From an uncultured Algibacter sp. (GTDB lineage Bacteria; Bacteroidota; Bacteroidia; Flavobacteriales; Flavobacteriaceae): a stretch of DNA of 64,000 nt. The stretch spans positions 186,001-250,000 of the forward strand of contig NZ_CANLGU010000004.1 in the NCBI RefSeq assembly GCF_947490405.1. Reading direction: 5' to 3'. The stretch's first letter is position 1, and each line of letters begins with the position of its first letter. The notes under the pieces were generated by a model that ran no database searches, was not told where the DNA came from, and saw only the letters and a program-made list of their open reading frames with translations. This document shows positions 16,708 through 26,515 of the stretch, in pieces. A program made the position numbers and the translations under genes.

Positions 16708-18462
16708 TTATTTTTTATTACTAACAACAATTTTCTTTGTGAAAAGCTCTTGATTTACTAACTCAACTTTAACAACATAAACACCAGAGCTTAATGGCTT
16801 TGTAGATAATGCGTGTCTTCTTTTTGTAGACTTAATACGCTTGTTTAATACTTCTTTACCTGTTACATCATACACTTTTAAAGAAGTGATCTCAAAGTTG
16901 TTTTTATTTATTAATTTTATTTGAGAAGTATTATTATTTTGAAAAATTCTTAGCCCTTCAAATGTATTTTCGGAAATGCTGAGAACATTTTTTGTAAATG
17001 TAACTTCAAAGCGATCTGTATATTCACCTTTATCTAGGTTAATTTCAAAATTTTGGTTTCTTAAATTTACATATACATCAGTTTGTTTGTCGTGTAAATA
17101 AATAGGGTTAGAATCATCAAAATGTTGAATATCTGCAATCCTTATAGTAAGTGGTTGACTATCGGCTAATTTTATTGTAAGCGGAATAATTGAATTTTCA
17201 TTATAGGCTAAGGCTTCCGCTATGTGTGAGTTGCCATCAATAACCCAATAGGCATCAGAACTTATAATATCACTTTCACTAATTTTTGATTCTAGGCCAT
17301 AATCAAAACCTTCAGTAGCACTATCATGGAATGTTTGTACAAGCTGTCGGGTATATGCATTATTAAAATCAATATTAAGTCTAAAACGTTTGTAGTCTTC
17401 CGGTATTTCAGAAAACGGATTTTCTGTTTTTGATTTTTTAGTACGAGTTCCTTTAAAAAACTCACTATTTGCGTCGGTTTCTCTTGTAAAGATACGATGC
17501 GAATTTTTGGCTCTTACCACATCATCAGCGGCACCTTCTACCATAAAACCTTGTCCTATTGGTATATAACGTCTTGCTGTTTTAGTGCCAGTTCCAGTAT
17601 TTGCAACATTAATGGAGCCATCCCCATTATAAGTGTTAAAAACAGCAGAAACAAAGGTTTCTACTGTACCAGCTGCATTAATGGTATATGTTGCATAACC
17701 GCCGTTATATTCATTAATATAGTGCGAATTTGTAGTAGGATCTTGTTCCCAATAATATAGGGTTCCAGTAATTGTAGCCGCATTTTGGGTATCGTGAATA
17801 TAAGCAACGGCATCCATTGCGGAAGGGTATGGATTTCCTACTAACGAATATTGGTTAGTTAAAACACTAACAGCTATGGTACCATTGTTGGGTTTTCCTC
17901 TAAAATCATAACGCTGTGCATCTCCAGATCCAATAGTGCCTTTCATAGTAAAACCTTCGCCTGGATTAACTGAAGTGTTACTTTCAACATGAATCCATTC
18001 TGCATAATTATCCGAAGCTATAAATTTCCAAACCCAATAGGGCTCAATATTTAAAGGACTAGATGTTCCATTAAAAGAAGCTGTACTAACAAATGTAGCT
18101 GGAGTAGCAGTAATTAAACCTGTAGCATCGTTTAAAAATGAAATTCCAAAGGGATTATTTAAAGAGTTACTAGTTTTACTTCCAATAGGTGAACACCAAT
18201 AGTTATATTCGTGTTCGCCACCATTTGCTTCTTGATAAACACTTAATTCTCCAACACCAGAATTTCCTGTAGTTCCTGCACCTTGTATTACTTGTGCTTC
18301 GTTTCTTAAATAAATAGTGCTATTAGTTTCATTAAGATTAATATCGTCTTCAACAAAAACAACTTCATCATTAACAAATATGTATGCGCTATTCCTAACT
18401 GAAAGTTGTGAAAAACTTAAGTTGGATATAAGTATTAGTAAGAGTAATAATTTTTTGTGCAT
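16708..18462 (-). CDS. T9SS type A sorting domain-containing secreted protein
   Basis: This 584-residue protein has an N-terminal signal peptide (MHKKLLLLLILISNLSFSQ). It ends with an 85-residue type IX secretion sorting domain: LRIFQNNNTSQIKLINKN, LKVYDVTGKEVLNKRI and LSSGVYVVKVELVNQELFTKKIVV. The middle shows no enzymatic motif; it begins with SVRNSAYIFVNDEVVFVEDDINLNE and has beta-rich repeats typical of surface or adhesin-like proteins that are exported and anchored by T9SS. The gene is monocistronic. Its function is unknown beyond secretion. Confidence 0.85.
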   Translation of the reverse strand: MHKKLLLLLILISNLSFSQLSVRNSAYIFVNDEVVFVEDDINLNETNSTIYLRNEAQVIQGAGTTGNSGVGELSVYQEANGGEHEYNYWCSPIGSKTSNSLNNPFGISFLNDATGLITATPATFVSTASFNGTSSPLNIEPYWVWKFIASDNYAEWIHVESNTSVNPGEGFTMKGTIGSGDAQRYDFRGKPNNGTIAVSVLTNQYSLVGNPYPSAMDAVAYIHDTQNAATITGTLYYWEQDPTTNSHYINEYNGGYATYTINAAGTVETFVSAVFNTYNGDGSINVANTGTGTKTARRYIPIGQGFMVEGAADDVVRAKNSHRIFTRETDANSEFFKGTRTKKSKTENPFSEIPEDYKRFRLNIDFNNAYTRQLVQTFHDSATEGFDYGLESKISESDIISSDAYWVIDGNSHIAEALAYNENSIIPLTIKLADSQPLTIRIADIQHFDDSNPIYLHDKQTDVYVNLRNQNFEINLDKGEYTDRFEVTFTKNVLSISENTFEGLRIFQNNNTSQIKLINKNNFEITSLKVYDVTGKEVLNKRIKSTKRRHALSTKPLSSGVYVVKVELVNQELFTKKIVVSNKK

Positions 18463-18633
18463 AAAGTTTGGGGCTTTAAGTCATGCAAATATACTATTTT
18501 TTTAGATACAAATGCATTTTAACGTTATTAAGTGTATTTTGTCGATTTTTTCAATTTAAGATTAATTAGTAATTGAATTGGTATAATTAAATTTTAGTGT
18601 AATTTGCTTGCTGAATATTGTTTCTTTTTTGAT

Positions 18634-18825
18634 ATGAAATATTTAAACTATGTTTTTATTATTATTGGAGCCTTTGTGGCTATGTACGCTAAAAAAGTTG
18701 CGGACCAAAATCAGTATTTACTCATAGCAGGTATTGTTATGTTAATGATTGGTATTTATAGGGTTTCAAAAACTATACCAAGCAGGAATGATAATGAAGT
18801 GGACAGTGATTCAGAAAATGATTAG
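18634..18825 (+). CDS. small membrane protein upstream of the Smr gene
   Basis: About 63 residues from the ATG at 18634; the ORF track begins ten codons earlier at 18604. Two hydrophobic segments (YLNYVFIIIGAFVAMYA and YLLIAGIVMLMIGIYRV) are followed by an acidic tail (EVDSDSEND). It ends two bases before the Smr gene, so the two are likely cotranscribed. The function is unknown. Confidence 0.65.
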   Translation: MKYLNYVFIIIGAFVAMYAKKVADQNQYLLIAGIVMLMIGIYRVSKTIPSRNDNEVDSDSEND

Positions 18826-18827
18826 CT

Positions 18828-19391
18828 ATGAGATTTAAATTAGGAGATCACGTTTTGGTTCTAGATGAAGATTTATCTGGAATTATAAAACACATAGAGG
18901 GGAGTATCATTTCAATAGAAACTGATGATGGTTTTGAGATTGATTTCAATATGAATGAGTTGGTGTTGAAAGATAAAAGAGCATCAATTGAATCTGAGGT
19001 TTTTTCAAATTCCAACATTAACGATGTCGTTTTAGAAAAAGAAGCTCCGAAAAGGAAACAGCAAATAAAAAAACGATTTAAGGAACGGTACGAACCTTCT
19101 ATGGAAGTTGATTTACATATCAATCAATTAGTTAAATCTGCCAAAGGCATGAGCAATCATGATATGCTTACACTTCAACTAGATACTGCAAAACGGAAAT
19201 TAGAATTTGCTATTTCTAAGCGCATACAAAAAATAGTCTTTATCCATGGTGTAGGCGAGGGGGTGCTTAAAATGGAATTAGAATATCTATTTGGTCGATA
19301 TAACAATGTAAAGTTCTATGATGCCAATTACCAAAAATATGGTTTAGGAGCCACAGAAGTTTATATTTACCAAAATGCTTCTAGAAGCTAG
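18828..19391 (+). CDS. Smr/MutS2-type domain protein
   Basis: This 187-residue protein has an N-terminal SH3-like part (FKLGDHVLVLDEDLSGIIKH) and a C-terminal Smr domain (about 95-187): VDLHINQL, LDTAKRKLEFAISKRIQKIVFIHGVGEGVLKMELEYLF and YGLGATEVYI. Smr domains are DNA or RNA endonuclease domains, usually with HGxG and DLH motifs; both are present here (HGVGEG, VDLH). The fused N-terminus with a degenerate DUF2027-like region is common in Bacteroidota. The substrate is unknown. Its stop codon overlaps the stop of the convergent lipoprotein gene within ctag. Confidence 0.82.
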   Translation: MRFKLGDHVLVLDEDLSGIIKHIEGSIISIETDDGFEIDFNMNELVLKDKRASIESEVFSNSNINDVVLEKEAPKRKQQIKKRFKERYEPSMEVDLHINQLVKSAKGMSNHDMLTLQLDTAKRKLEFAISKRIQKIVFIHGVGEGVLKMELEYLFGRYNNVKFYDANYQKYGLGATEVYIYQNASRS

Positions 19392-20332
19392 GGAAAATCA
19401 GGAGTTTCTGTTCTGGAACTTGAAGTTGCGCTACTACTTAGAGTTCCAAAATCATAAATATCTAAAGAAATCAAATTCAAATCAAAATTAGCGACCGTTA
19501 GTGTAACCGTGTAAGTTTCTGTTATAGTATGTTCTCTGTAGGCAGTAGCTATAGGTCCGCCTATATTAGCAACGTCTTTATTTAGATAATCAGCAATTCC
19601 ATCACTAGTAATGTCGTTCGCTGGATTTAGGTCTTCACTATCATTTTCTTCATTTCTAGTAATTATTCCATCGCCATCATCATCAGGGTCTAGATAATTG
19701 GGCAAAGTATCTTCATCGCTATTAGTATTTAAAGCATCACTAAGGTCGCCATCTCCGTTTGGGTCTGGGTCTTCATCTTTTGTTAAAACATTATCACCAT
19801 CATCATCGGCATCAAGATAGTCAGGTAAACCATCACCATCAGTATCATCATCATTCAAATCACCATTCCCATTTCTATCTTCAAGTTCAGCTGGTATGCC
19901 ATCATTGTCATCTTCAACCAAAACAGTATTTATCGTAACTGTTCCACTAATACTTTCATCATCATTTTTAATATTTACATCAGAATTGGGTACAACGTTA
20001 CAAAACAAATTATCTGGCAAAGTTGTATTACTATATGTTCTGTAATTTAATGGTGCTGAAGAAGAGATTGAAGTAGTGTTTTCATATTCACCATTCTCAT
20101 CCACTTCAAAAATATCTTCTAAGTTTAAACCGTTAACTTGAACTGATATAGATTCTGAAGGGTCATTTTTTGTTTTGTAAAAAACTAAAGTACTTTGTCC
20201 TGTAGAAGTTTCACCAGAACAAACTTGAAAAGTATTTTCAAAATCTAATTCAAAATCAATAATATCTCCATCATCACATGAGTTAAGAGGTACAAAGACT
20301 AAAACTAAGAAAACAAAAAATAACTTACGCAT
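19388..20332 (-). CDS. Asp-rich lipoprotein with thrombospondin-type-3-like repeats
   Basis: This 314-residue protein has a lipoprotein signal (VFVPLNSCDDGD). A central region from about 135 to 235 is filled with calcium-binding-type repeats such as DTDGDGLPDYLDADDDGDN and NYLDPDDDGDGIITRNE, as in TSP type 3 or dockerin-like motifs. The rest is beta-rich. It is probably a surface lipoprotein stabilised by Ca2+, of unknown function. Similar D-rich repeat proteins are common in marine Flavobacteriaceae. It converges on the Smr gene with a four-base overlap. Confidence 0.75.
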   Translation of the reverse strand: MRKLFFVFLVLVFVPLNSCDDGDIIDFELDFENTFQVCSGETSTGQSTLVFYKTKNDPSESISVQVNGLNLEDIFEVDENGEYENTTSISSSAPLNYRTYSNTTLPDNLFCNVVPNSDVNIKNDDESISGTVTINTVLVEDDNDGIPAELEDRNGNGDLNDDDTDGDGLPDYLDADDDGDNVLTKDEDPDPNGDGDLSDALNTNSDEDTLPNYLDPDDDGDGIITRNEENDSEDLNPANDITSDGIADYLNKDVANIGGPIATAYREHTITETYTVTLTVANFDLNLISLDIYDFGTLSSSATSSSRTETPDFP

Positions 20333-20466
20333 TGTATTTGGGTTTTAGGCAAAAATAATGGAATTGATAATTATAACGCAGCTTATTGATAATAATTTTA
20401 TTTCAAGTATTTTTGAACTATAAAATGCTTTTCTAATTTAGAATTAAAATCTTAAATTATACCTAT

Positions 20467-21606
20467 ATGAAATCTGTTTACTTTGATAACGCTGCAACAA
20501 CACCAATGCGAGATGAGGTTATCGAGACTATTTCTGAGGTTATGAAAAGTAATTTTGGTAATCCTTCCTCATCACATAGTTTTGGAAGGTCTTCAAAAGC
20601 TTTAGTTGAAAAATCAAGAAAAACGATTGCAAGTTATTTAAATGTTTCGGCAGGTGAAATTATTTTTACTTCTGGTGGTACTGAAGCCGATAATTTGGTG
20701 TTAAATAGTGCCGTTAAAGATTTAGGTGTAACTCATGTTATAACGACTAAAATAGAGCATCATGCTGTTTTGCATACTGTTGAAAAATTGAAGAACGCAT
20801 GTAATATGGCATTGAGTTTTGTGGATTTAAATGCAAAAGGAGAACTTAATTTTAATCATTTTGTAGAATTATTAAAAAGCCATAAAAAAACACTTGTTAG
20901 CTTAATGCACATTAATAATGAGATAGGTAATATTCTTGATATTAAACGTGTTGCTGATTTGTGTAAAGAGCATGGTGCATTTTTTCATACGGATGCGGTA
21001 CAATCCATAGGGCACTACAATATTGATTTGCAAGATATAGGTGTTGACTTTTTAGCTGCATCAGCACATAAGTTTCATGGACCTAAAGGAGTGGGGTTTG
21101 CTTTTGTTAGGAAAAATTCAAGGTTAAAGCCTTTAATTATTGGTGGAGAACAGGAGCGTGGACTTCGAGCAGGTACAGAGAGTATTCATAACATTGTTGG
21201 TATGGAAACTGCTATAATTAAGGCCTATGATAATTTGGATGAAGAAGTAAATTATATAAAGGCATTAAAGCAATATTTTATTGATGAGTTATTAAAAGCC
21301 ATACCAGAAGTTAATTTTAATGGCTGGTCATCAGACACAGAAAAAAGTACCTATACACTTGTAAATATTTGTTTGCCTATACCACCAAAAAAAGCGGCAA
21401 TGTTGTTGTTTCAATTAGATTTAAAAGGCATTGCTTGTTCTGAAGGTAGCGCATGCCAGAGCGGAAGTTCTAAAAAATCACATGTTCTAACTGAGATTTT
21501 AAATGAGGAAGGTTTGCAGAAGCCTTCTATTCGGTTTTCATTTAGTAAATTTAATACTAAAGAGGAAGTAGATTATGTTATTGGTGTCTTAAAAACATTT
21601 AGTTAA
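20467..21606 (+). CDS. cysteine desulfurase family protein (NifS/IscS type)
   Basis: This 379-residue PLP enzyme takes sulfur from L-cysteine for iron-sulfur cluster or thio-nucleoside synthesis. Visible are VYFDNAATTP, TSGGTEADNL, HTDAVQSIGH, the PLP lysine in SAHKFHGPKG (K202) and the persulfide cysteine loop GIACSEGSACQSGS (about 321-333). The class V fold and length fit IscS-like enzymes. No iscU, isc or suf genes are beside it, so its precise partner is unknown. A stand-alone copy of this kind is frequent in Flavobacteriaceae. Confidence 0.88.
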   Translation: MKSVYFDNAATTPMRDEVIETISEVMKSNFGNPSSSHSFGRSSKALVEKSRKTIASYLNVSAGEIIFTSGGTEADNLVLNSAVKDLGVTHVITTKIEHHAVLHTVEKLKNACNMALSFVDLNAKGELNFNHFVELLKSHKKTLVSLMHINNEIGNILDIKRVADLCKEHGAFFHTDAVQSIGHYNIDLQDIGVDFLAASAHKFHGPKGVGFAFVRKNSRLKPLIIGGEQERGLRAGTESIHNIVGMETAIIKAYDNLDEEVNYIKALKQYFIDELLKAIPEVNFNGWSSDTEKSTYTLVNICLPIPPKKAAMLLFQLDLKGIACSEGSACQSGSSKKSHVLTEILNEEGLQKPSIRFSFSKFNTKEEVDYVIGVLKTFS

Positions 21607-21614
21607 TTGTAAAA

Positions 21615-24074
21615 CTAAAACTTCATTGTAGTCCTCACATTAAAAACACGTGGCGTTAAAAAATTTGGAATAGCAATTTGTCTTTTTGTACTCACATCTC
21701 TCACCCAAGTATTGGTAATGGAGTTTTGAACATCAAATACATTAAATATTTCAAACCCAAAAGACAATTCTTTAAATGGTTTTTTCCAACCACGACTAAA
21801 TTGTTTTTTTGAATCTACTAGAACATATTGCAATCCAAAATCTGCACGTTTGTAAGATGGTAACCTGTTTTGAAATTCGTATGGGTCAGCATAACTAGGG
21901 GAACCTCCTGGTAATCCTGTGTTAAAAACTAAATTCAAATACATTTTTAAATTAGGCATGTTAGGAACATAGTCTTGAAATAATGCTGCAAATTTTAAGC
22001 GTTGGTCTGTAGGCCGTGAAATATAACCTCTATTGTTAATATTTTCTTCTGTTTTTAAATACCCAAAGCTAAACCAAGATTCTGTACCTGGAACAAACTC
22101 TCCATTTAAACGCATATCTAAGCCATAAGCATAAGCTTTTGCATCATTATTGGCTCTATAGCGAATACGTACGTTTTCAAGTGTGTATGCATTAACATCA
22201 CTTAGATTTTTATAGTAAATCTCAGAAGTTAATTTAAAAGGGCGGTCCCACATTTTGAAACTGTAATCATTTCCTAAAACCAAGTGAAATGATTTTTGAG
22301 CTTTTACATCTGGTTGAACCATACCATCTCTATCTCTAAGTTCTCTGTAAAAAGGGGGTTGATAATATAAACCTCCAGCAACTCTAAAGAGCATGTCTTT
22401 TTTCCAATTTGGCTTTATTGCAAATTGAGCACGAGGGCTAAAAACCGTTTGATTTGATGAAGCAATGTCATCTCCACTAACTGACCAGTTATGGGCACGT
22501 ACACCAGCATTATACCATACATCACTTTCACCTAAAGTACCACGTTTACTCCATTGTGCATAAGCCTGAAGCCTATTAATTTGTGTATTATTTGTTGCTC
22601 TAACATTTTGAAAAGGCTCTAATGGGCCAACAAACGGCTCGTAAGGTTGCTCGTTAGGAGCTGTTCTTGGCGGCCTTACTGAAAACCCTGCAGAATCAAT
22701 AACTTCCCACTCCACCAATCGGTCTCTTATATCTTCATTTGTGTACTTGACAGACCATTCAAATCGGTTATCATTAATTTTAAAATCACCTTTGTGTTCA
22801 ATGTTTGTTATTAGCGCATCCAAATCATTTCTACCATGATTAAGTTGGCTTCCAATTCCTTGACTAAACTCGACTTCACCTAAATTTTCATCACCAATAT
22901 TACTATTTACTTCACCTAACCTGTACTGCGCCAAAATATCAAAATATTCTTCTTCTGTGGTATGATATGTTGAAGCTATTAAATGAAGTGTTAAATCATC
23001 ATTTGCAAAATAAGAGCCTTTAAAAGCTCCGAAAAGTGTTTGGTAACGGTCCTTTTCTTGTCCATCATAAACCACAAGTAGCGCTACTGGATCACTTAAA
23101 GTTCCAAAATTAGTTTGACGCGTTTGAGGTTCAAAATCATACTTATTGATGGATGCACTACCTAAAAAACTTAAATGAAATTTATTATTGAATTTGTATG
23201 TGAAATACCCTTGTGCATCAGCAAACGTGGGTCTAAAGTTAGTTTCAGTTTCTTTTGCATTTACAAGTAGGCTGTTATCTCTATAACGAAGTCCAATAAT
23301 TCCTGTGAATTTCGAGTCTTTACTTATGTTTTCAATAGAAAGACTTCCACCTAGTAAACTCAAATCTGTATTTACTTGAAATTCATATGGGTTTTTGTAG
23401 GTGATGTCTAAAACCGAAGAAAGTTTATCACCATATTTAGCTTGAAAACCTCCCGCTGAAAAATCGACATTTTGTACCAAATCTGTATTTACAAAACTTA
23501 AACCTTCTTGCTGTCCAGAGCGTACTAAAAATGGTCTGTAAACCTCTATGCCATTAATGTATACTAAGTTTTCATCGTAATTTCCTCCTCTTACTGAATA
23601 TTGAGTACTTAATTCATTGTTATTACTAACTCCTGGTAAGGTTAAAAGTAAGTTTTCAACTCCAGCATTAGCACCAGGTATTTTTCTTATAACAGCAGGT
23701 TTTATGGTTATGATGCCTTCCACTTCTTTTTTTCTATTGCCAGTTACTATAACAGCAGAGATTTGTTCCACTGAGTTACTCATCACTGGATTAAACTCAT
23801 ACTCTTCACCATTTTTTAAGTTGAAAGTACTTACTATCTTTTTATGAGAAAGATGAGTGAACTCAATAATTATATCTTGATTTGCTGGAATTGAAAGAAT
23901 AAAAAAACCGTTACTGTTAGTCTCAGTGCCAGTATCACCTGTTTTTATATTTACCTTTTCAATAGGTTGATTATTTTCATCTAGAATAATGCCTTTAATG
24001 GTAGCGTTTTGAGCAAAACTTAAAGTTAAAAATGAAAAAAATATTAGAGTAGTTAGTAGTTGTTTAGCCTTCAA
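21615..24074 (-). CDS. TonB-dependent receptor with carboxypeptidase-like regulatory domain
   Basis: The outer-membrane receptor has a signal peptide, a CarboxypepD_reg-like domain (NATIKGIILDENNQPIEKVNI), a plug domain (PGANAGVENLLLTLPGVSNNNELSTQYSVRGGNYDENLVYINGIEVY) and a 22-strand-type barrel ending FNVRTTMKF. The ORF track starts at 24146, but the leading 24 residues are not signal-peptide-like and overlap the M23 gene. A TTG at 24074 gives MKAKQLLTTLIFFSFLTLSFAQ, a canonical signal peptide beginning 14 bases after the M23 stop; this is my preferred start. The ligand is unknown. Cotranscription with the M23 gene upstream is likely. Confidence 0.87.
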   Translation of the reverse strand: MKAKQLLTTLIFFSFLTLSFAQNATIKGIILDENNQPIEKVNIKTGDTGTETNSNGFFILSIPANQDIIIEFTHLSHKKIVSTFNLKNGEEYEFNPVMSNSVEQISAVIVTGNRKKEVEGIITIKPAVIRKIPGANAGVENLLLTLPGVSNNNELSTQYSVRGGNYDENLVYINGIEVYRPFLVRSGQQEGLSFVNTDLVQNVDFSAGGFQAKYGDKLSSVLDITYKNPYEFQVNTDLSLLGGSLSIENISKDSKFTGIIGLRYRDNSLLVNAKETETNFRPTFADAQGYFTYKFNNKFHLSFLGSASINKYDFEPQTRQTNFGTLSDPVALLVVYDGQEKDRYQTLFGAFKGSYFANDDLTLHLIASTYHTTEEEYFDILAQYRLGEVNSNIGDENLGEVEFSQGIGSQLNHGRNDLDALITNIEHKGDFKINDNRFEWSVKYTNEDIRDRLVEWEVIDSAGFSVRPPRTAPNEQPYEPFVGPLEPFQNVRATNNTQINRLQAYAQWSKRGTLGESDVWYNAGVRAHNWSVSGDDIASSNQTVFSPRAQFAIKPNWKKDMLFRVAGGLYYQPPFYRELRDRDGMVQPDVKAQKSFHLVLGNDYSFKMWDRPFKLTSEIYYKNLSDVNAYTLENVRIRYRANNDAKAYAYGLDMRLNGEFVPGTESWFSFGYLKTEENINNRGYISRPTDQRLKFAALFQDYVPNMPNLKMYLNLVFNTGLPGGSPSYADPYEFQNRLPSYKRADFGLQYVLVDSKKQFSRGWKKPFKELSFGFEIFNVFDVQNSITNTWVRDVSTKRQIAIPNFLTPRVFNVRTTMKF

Positions 24075-24087
24075 AAGTGTAAAAAGT

Positions 24088-25773
24088 TTATTTTCTATAA
24101 AATAACGTTTCAAAAGTAGAATTATTTCCAACATTATCGGTAACAATTACTTTTAAATTGTTTTTAGTGTCGTTAATAACGCTATCATTAAAATCGTAAG
24201 TTAGTGTTTTTGTCTTGTAATCGTATTCCATTAAAATCCATTTTCCATTAATGGTTGCCCTATAATTTGATATTCCAGATTCATCATCATAAATCTTTAC
24301 TTTTAGGTATCTATACTTGCTTAACCATTGTTTGCTTTTAAAATTTCGCGCGGATATACTAGGTTTTACGGTATCCATAGCTAGCGCGTAAGTACCCAAT
24401 TTTTTTGTTTTAGCTGTTAGAAATTGGTCTTTTCTTTTTGTGTAGGTGTACGATGGATATTTTTTATTACCAATTAATCTGGCTATGTAAAGTTTGTTTT
24501 TGTCTTCATTTGAAAACTTGCTTACATCATAAGTTATAGAGAAATTCTTTTTGGCAGCTTTAACATCTTTGTGAAGCTTTAATGTGTCGTTTGTTACTTC
24601 AAAATCTATATAGAAATCTTCATAAAATGTATCTTTATACAAATCTACTGAAACGATACCTTTTTTTAGGTTAGTAGTCTGGTTTGCCTTTATATAGTAT
24701 GGTGTAACCTTTTTTGCTTCAGGTTCTGTAGCCGTTTTTTTTGTGCCTTTTATATGAATTGTTACCCAAGATTCATTGTTTTTATAATCGGCAACTCTAA
24801 TTTTATAAACCGAATACGTGCTATCCTCAACTTTAATTACACCTTCATTACGTGTTGATTTAAAGATGCTTAGTGGATTGTTTTTTCTGAATAATTTTTG
24901 AATACGTTGCTTTTTGGTTGAAAAATGCTCATAATCAATTAGCTGATTAATATGCTTTGTTTCACTGAATGAAAAACGTTTAAAATCTAATTCAAAATTT
25001 CTGCTTCCATTAATAAAGGTTTGAATGTTGTACACACCATTGGAGTTGGCGGCTAAATCCTGTCTGTCATATGTTCCGATAGCAAATCCAATATTTCCAA
25101 TAGCTTCAATATTTTCAGCATTGAAGTCTCCGTTTTTTAAGGGTGTGAGTCTTAATTTTTGTTTTGTGTTTTTTGAGTTTATAAATGCGTTTTCGTCTAA
25201 AGGGTATGCATAAACCGATTTGATTATTGGGTTAGTTGTGTCTTTAATATCAATTCCAAAAAGCATGGGGTTTATAGGACGTTCTTGTTTGTCTCTAATT
25301 TCAAAATGTAAATGTGGGCCGCCTGAACCACCAGAATTCCCACTGTATGCTACAAGATTGTCTTTTAAAACTAATAAATCTTCTGCTTTGGGGAATAATT
25401 CAATTTCATACGATTCTTTCTCGTATTGATGTTGTTTTACGTAGGCTTCAATATCTGGAGAAAACTTACTTAAATGTGCATAAACGGTTGTATATCCATT
25501 GGGATGTGTTATATAAAGTGCTTTACCATAACCGTAGTGCGAAACTTTTATACGACTAACAAAACCGCTAGCTGAAGCTTTAACTTTTAACCCTGTGCGT
25601 TGTTGGGTTTTAATATCTAAACCTGAATGAAAATGGTTTGAGCGTAACTCTGCAAATGTACCAGATAGTACTAAGGTAATATCTAGTGGGTTGCTAAAAT
25701 AATCTTGCGGGTAGTTATTTTGAGCGTTTAAAAATAAAGCTGAAATTAGAAATAGGGGGAGTATAAATCGCAT
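24088..25773 (-). CDS. M23 family metallopeptidase (periplasmic)
   Basis: This 561-residue protein has a signal peptide (MRFILPLFLISALFLNAQ). The M23/LytM zinc domain lies in the first 180 residues: HFHSGLDI, GYGKALYITHPNGYTTVYAHL and GPHLHFEIRD. The long C-terminal part (about 190-561) is beta-rich with no recognised domain. Family members cleave peptidoglycan cross-bridges or act as non-catalytic regulators; here all zinc and catalytic residues appear present. It is the first gene of a probable two-gene unit with the TonB-dependent receptor. Confidence 0.87.
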   Translation of the reverse strand: MRFILPLFLISALFLNAQNNYPQDYFSNPLDITLVLSGTFAELRSNHFHSGLDIKTQQRTGLKVKASASGFVSRIKVSHYGYGKALYITHPNGYTTVYAHLSKFSPDIEAYVKQHQYEKESYEIELFPKAEDLLVLKDNLVAYSGNSGGSGGPHLHFEIRDKQERPINPMLFGIDIKDTTNPIIKSVYAYPLDENAFINSKNTKQKLRLTPLKNGDFNAENIEAIGNIGFAIGTYDRQDLAANSNGVYNIQTFINGSRNFELDFKRFSFSETKHINQLIDYEHFSTKKQRIQKLFRKNNPLSIFKSTRNEGVIKVEDSTYSVYKIRVADYKNNESWVTIHIKGTKKTATEPEAKKVTPYYIKANQTTNLKKGIVSVDLYKDTFYEDFYIDFEVTNDTLKLHKDVKAAKKNFSITYDVSKFSNEDKNKLYIARLIGNKKYPSYTYTKRKDQFLTAKTKKLGTYALAMDTVKPSISARNFKSKQWLSKYRYLKVKIYDDESGISNYRATINGKWILMEYDYKTKTLTYDFNDSVINDTKNNLKVIVTDNVGNNSTFETLFYRK

Positions 25774-26001
25774 AAGTAAGAATTATGGCTAAAATATCAA
25801 TTTGCTGTTAAATCGCAAAGTGTAAAACAAAAAACGAGCCATGTTTGTGAAACTCTATTTTAGAAAGCCTTTAGGGCACGCCTAAAATTGTTATTTGAAC
25901 TCGCTTAGAATTTATTTAAGAATATTTGGTAGAAACAACTTTAGTTAGATGTGAATTAGTAAAAATAACTCTTGCTAAAAGGCTGTGAACTTTGATAAGT
26001 T

Positions 26002-26112
26002 TTTATGTTAGCAGATTTGCCCGCGTTAGGGATTGAAGAGGAAAGCCCACAGCGAGGTACGAGCGAGGACTTGTAACGTAAAGCCCGACCCCTTGTGGGT
26101 AACGCCCAAATA
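26002..26112 (+). repeat. Dispersed structured element, copy B
   Basis: This copy contains both long identity blocks: 26041-26078 matches copy A and 26082-26111 matches copy C. It opens with ttagcagatttgcccgcgtta and ends cgcccaaataat, about 100 bases upstream of the coiled-coil/zapA operon. The remainder of the 436-base gap 25774-26209 is AT-rich with nothing recognisable. The minus-strand ORF called at 26026-26271 is a shadow. Confidence 0.75.
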
Positions 26113-26209
26113 ATTGTGCATATAACTTGATATTGAAATTTTATGAAAAAACAATTGTAATTTATGGTTAGGTATGTTAACTTTGTGAGATAAGTATTGA
26201 ATTTTGTAA

Positions 26210-26500
26210 ATGGGTAATATTGAAGATATTGTAGATTCTTTAGAAAACAAGATTAGTAAAGTATTACACAAACTAGAGCTTTTAAAACTTGCTAATTTGA
26301 AATTAAATGAAGAATTAGAGGTTTCAAAGCAAGAAAATTTAACCCAAAAAAAGCATATAGCTGATTGGGAAGAAAAGTATGAAGCCCTAAAAATGGCAAA
26401 TACAATACTTGGTAGTGACGATAATAAAAAAGAAACTAAGCTTAAAATAAACGCCTTAATTAGAGATATTGACCATTGTATTGCTCAACTCGCTGATTAA
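26210..26500 (+). CDS. coiled-coil protein encoded before zapA
   Basis: This 96-residue, strongly charged coiled-coil protein (IVDSLENKISKVLHKLELLKLANLKLNEELEVSKQEN) has a C-terminal helix KINALIRDIDHCIAQLAD. A small protein of this kind precedes zapA in many Flavobacteriaceae and resembles ZapB in its coiled-coil character, but homology to ZapB cannot be claimed from the sequence. A divisome role is inferred from position only. It ends 15 bases before zapA. Confidence 0.75.
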   Translation: MGNIEDIVDSLENKISKVLHKLELLKLANLKLNEELEVSKQENLTQKKHIADWEEKYEALKMANTILGSDDNKKETKLKINALIRDIDHCIAQLAD

Positions 26501-26515
26501 AGCTAACTAAACTCA

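Noticed and set aside
26026-26271. Minus-strand 81-aa ORF over dispersed element copy B
   Set aside because: It lies within the repeat and overlaps the start of the plus-strand coiled-coil gene; no coding signal.
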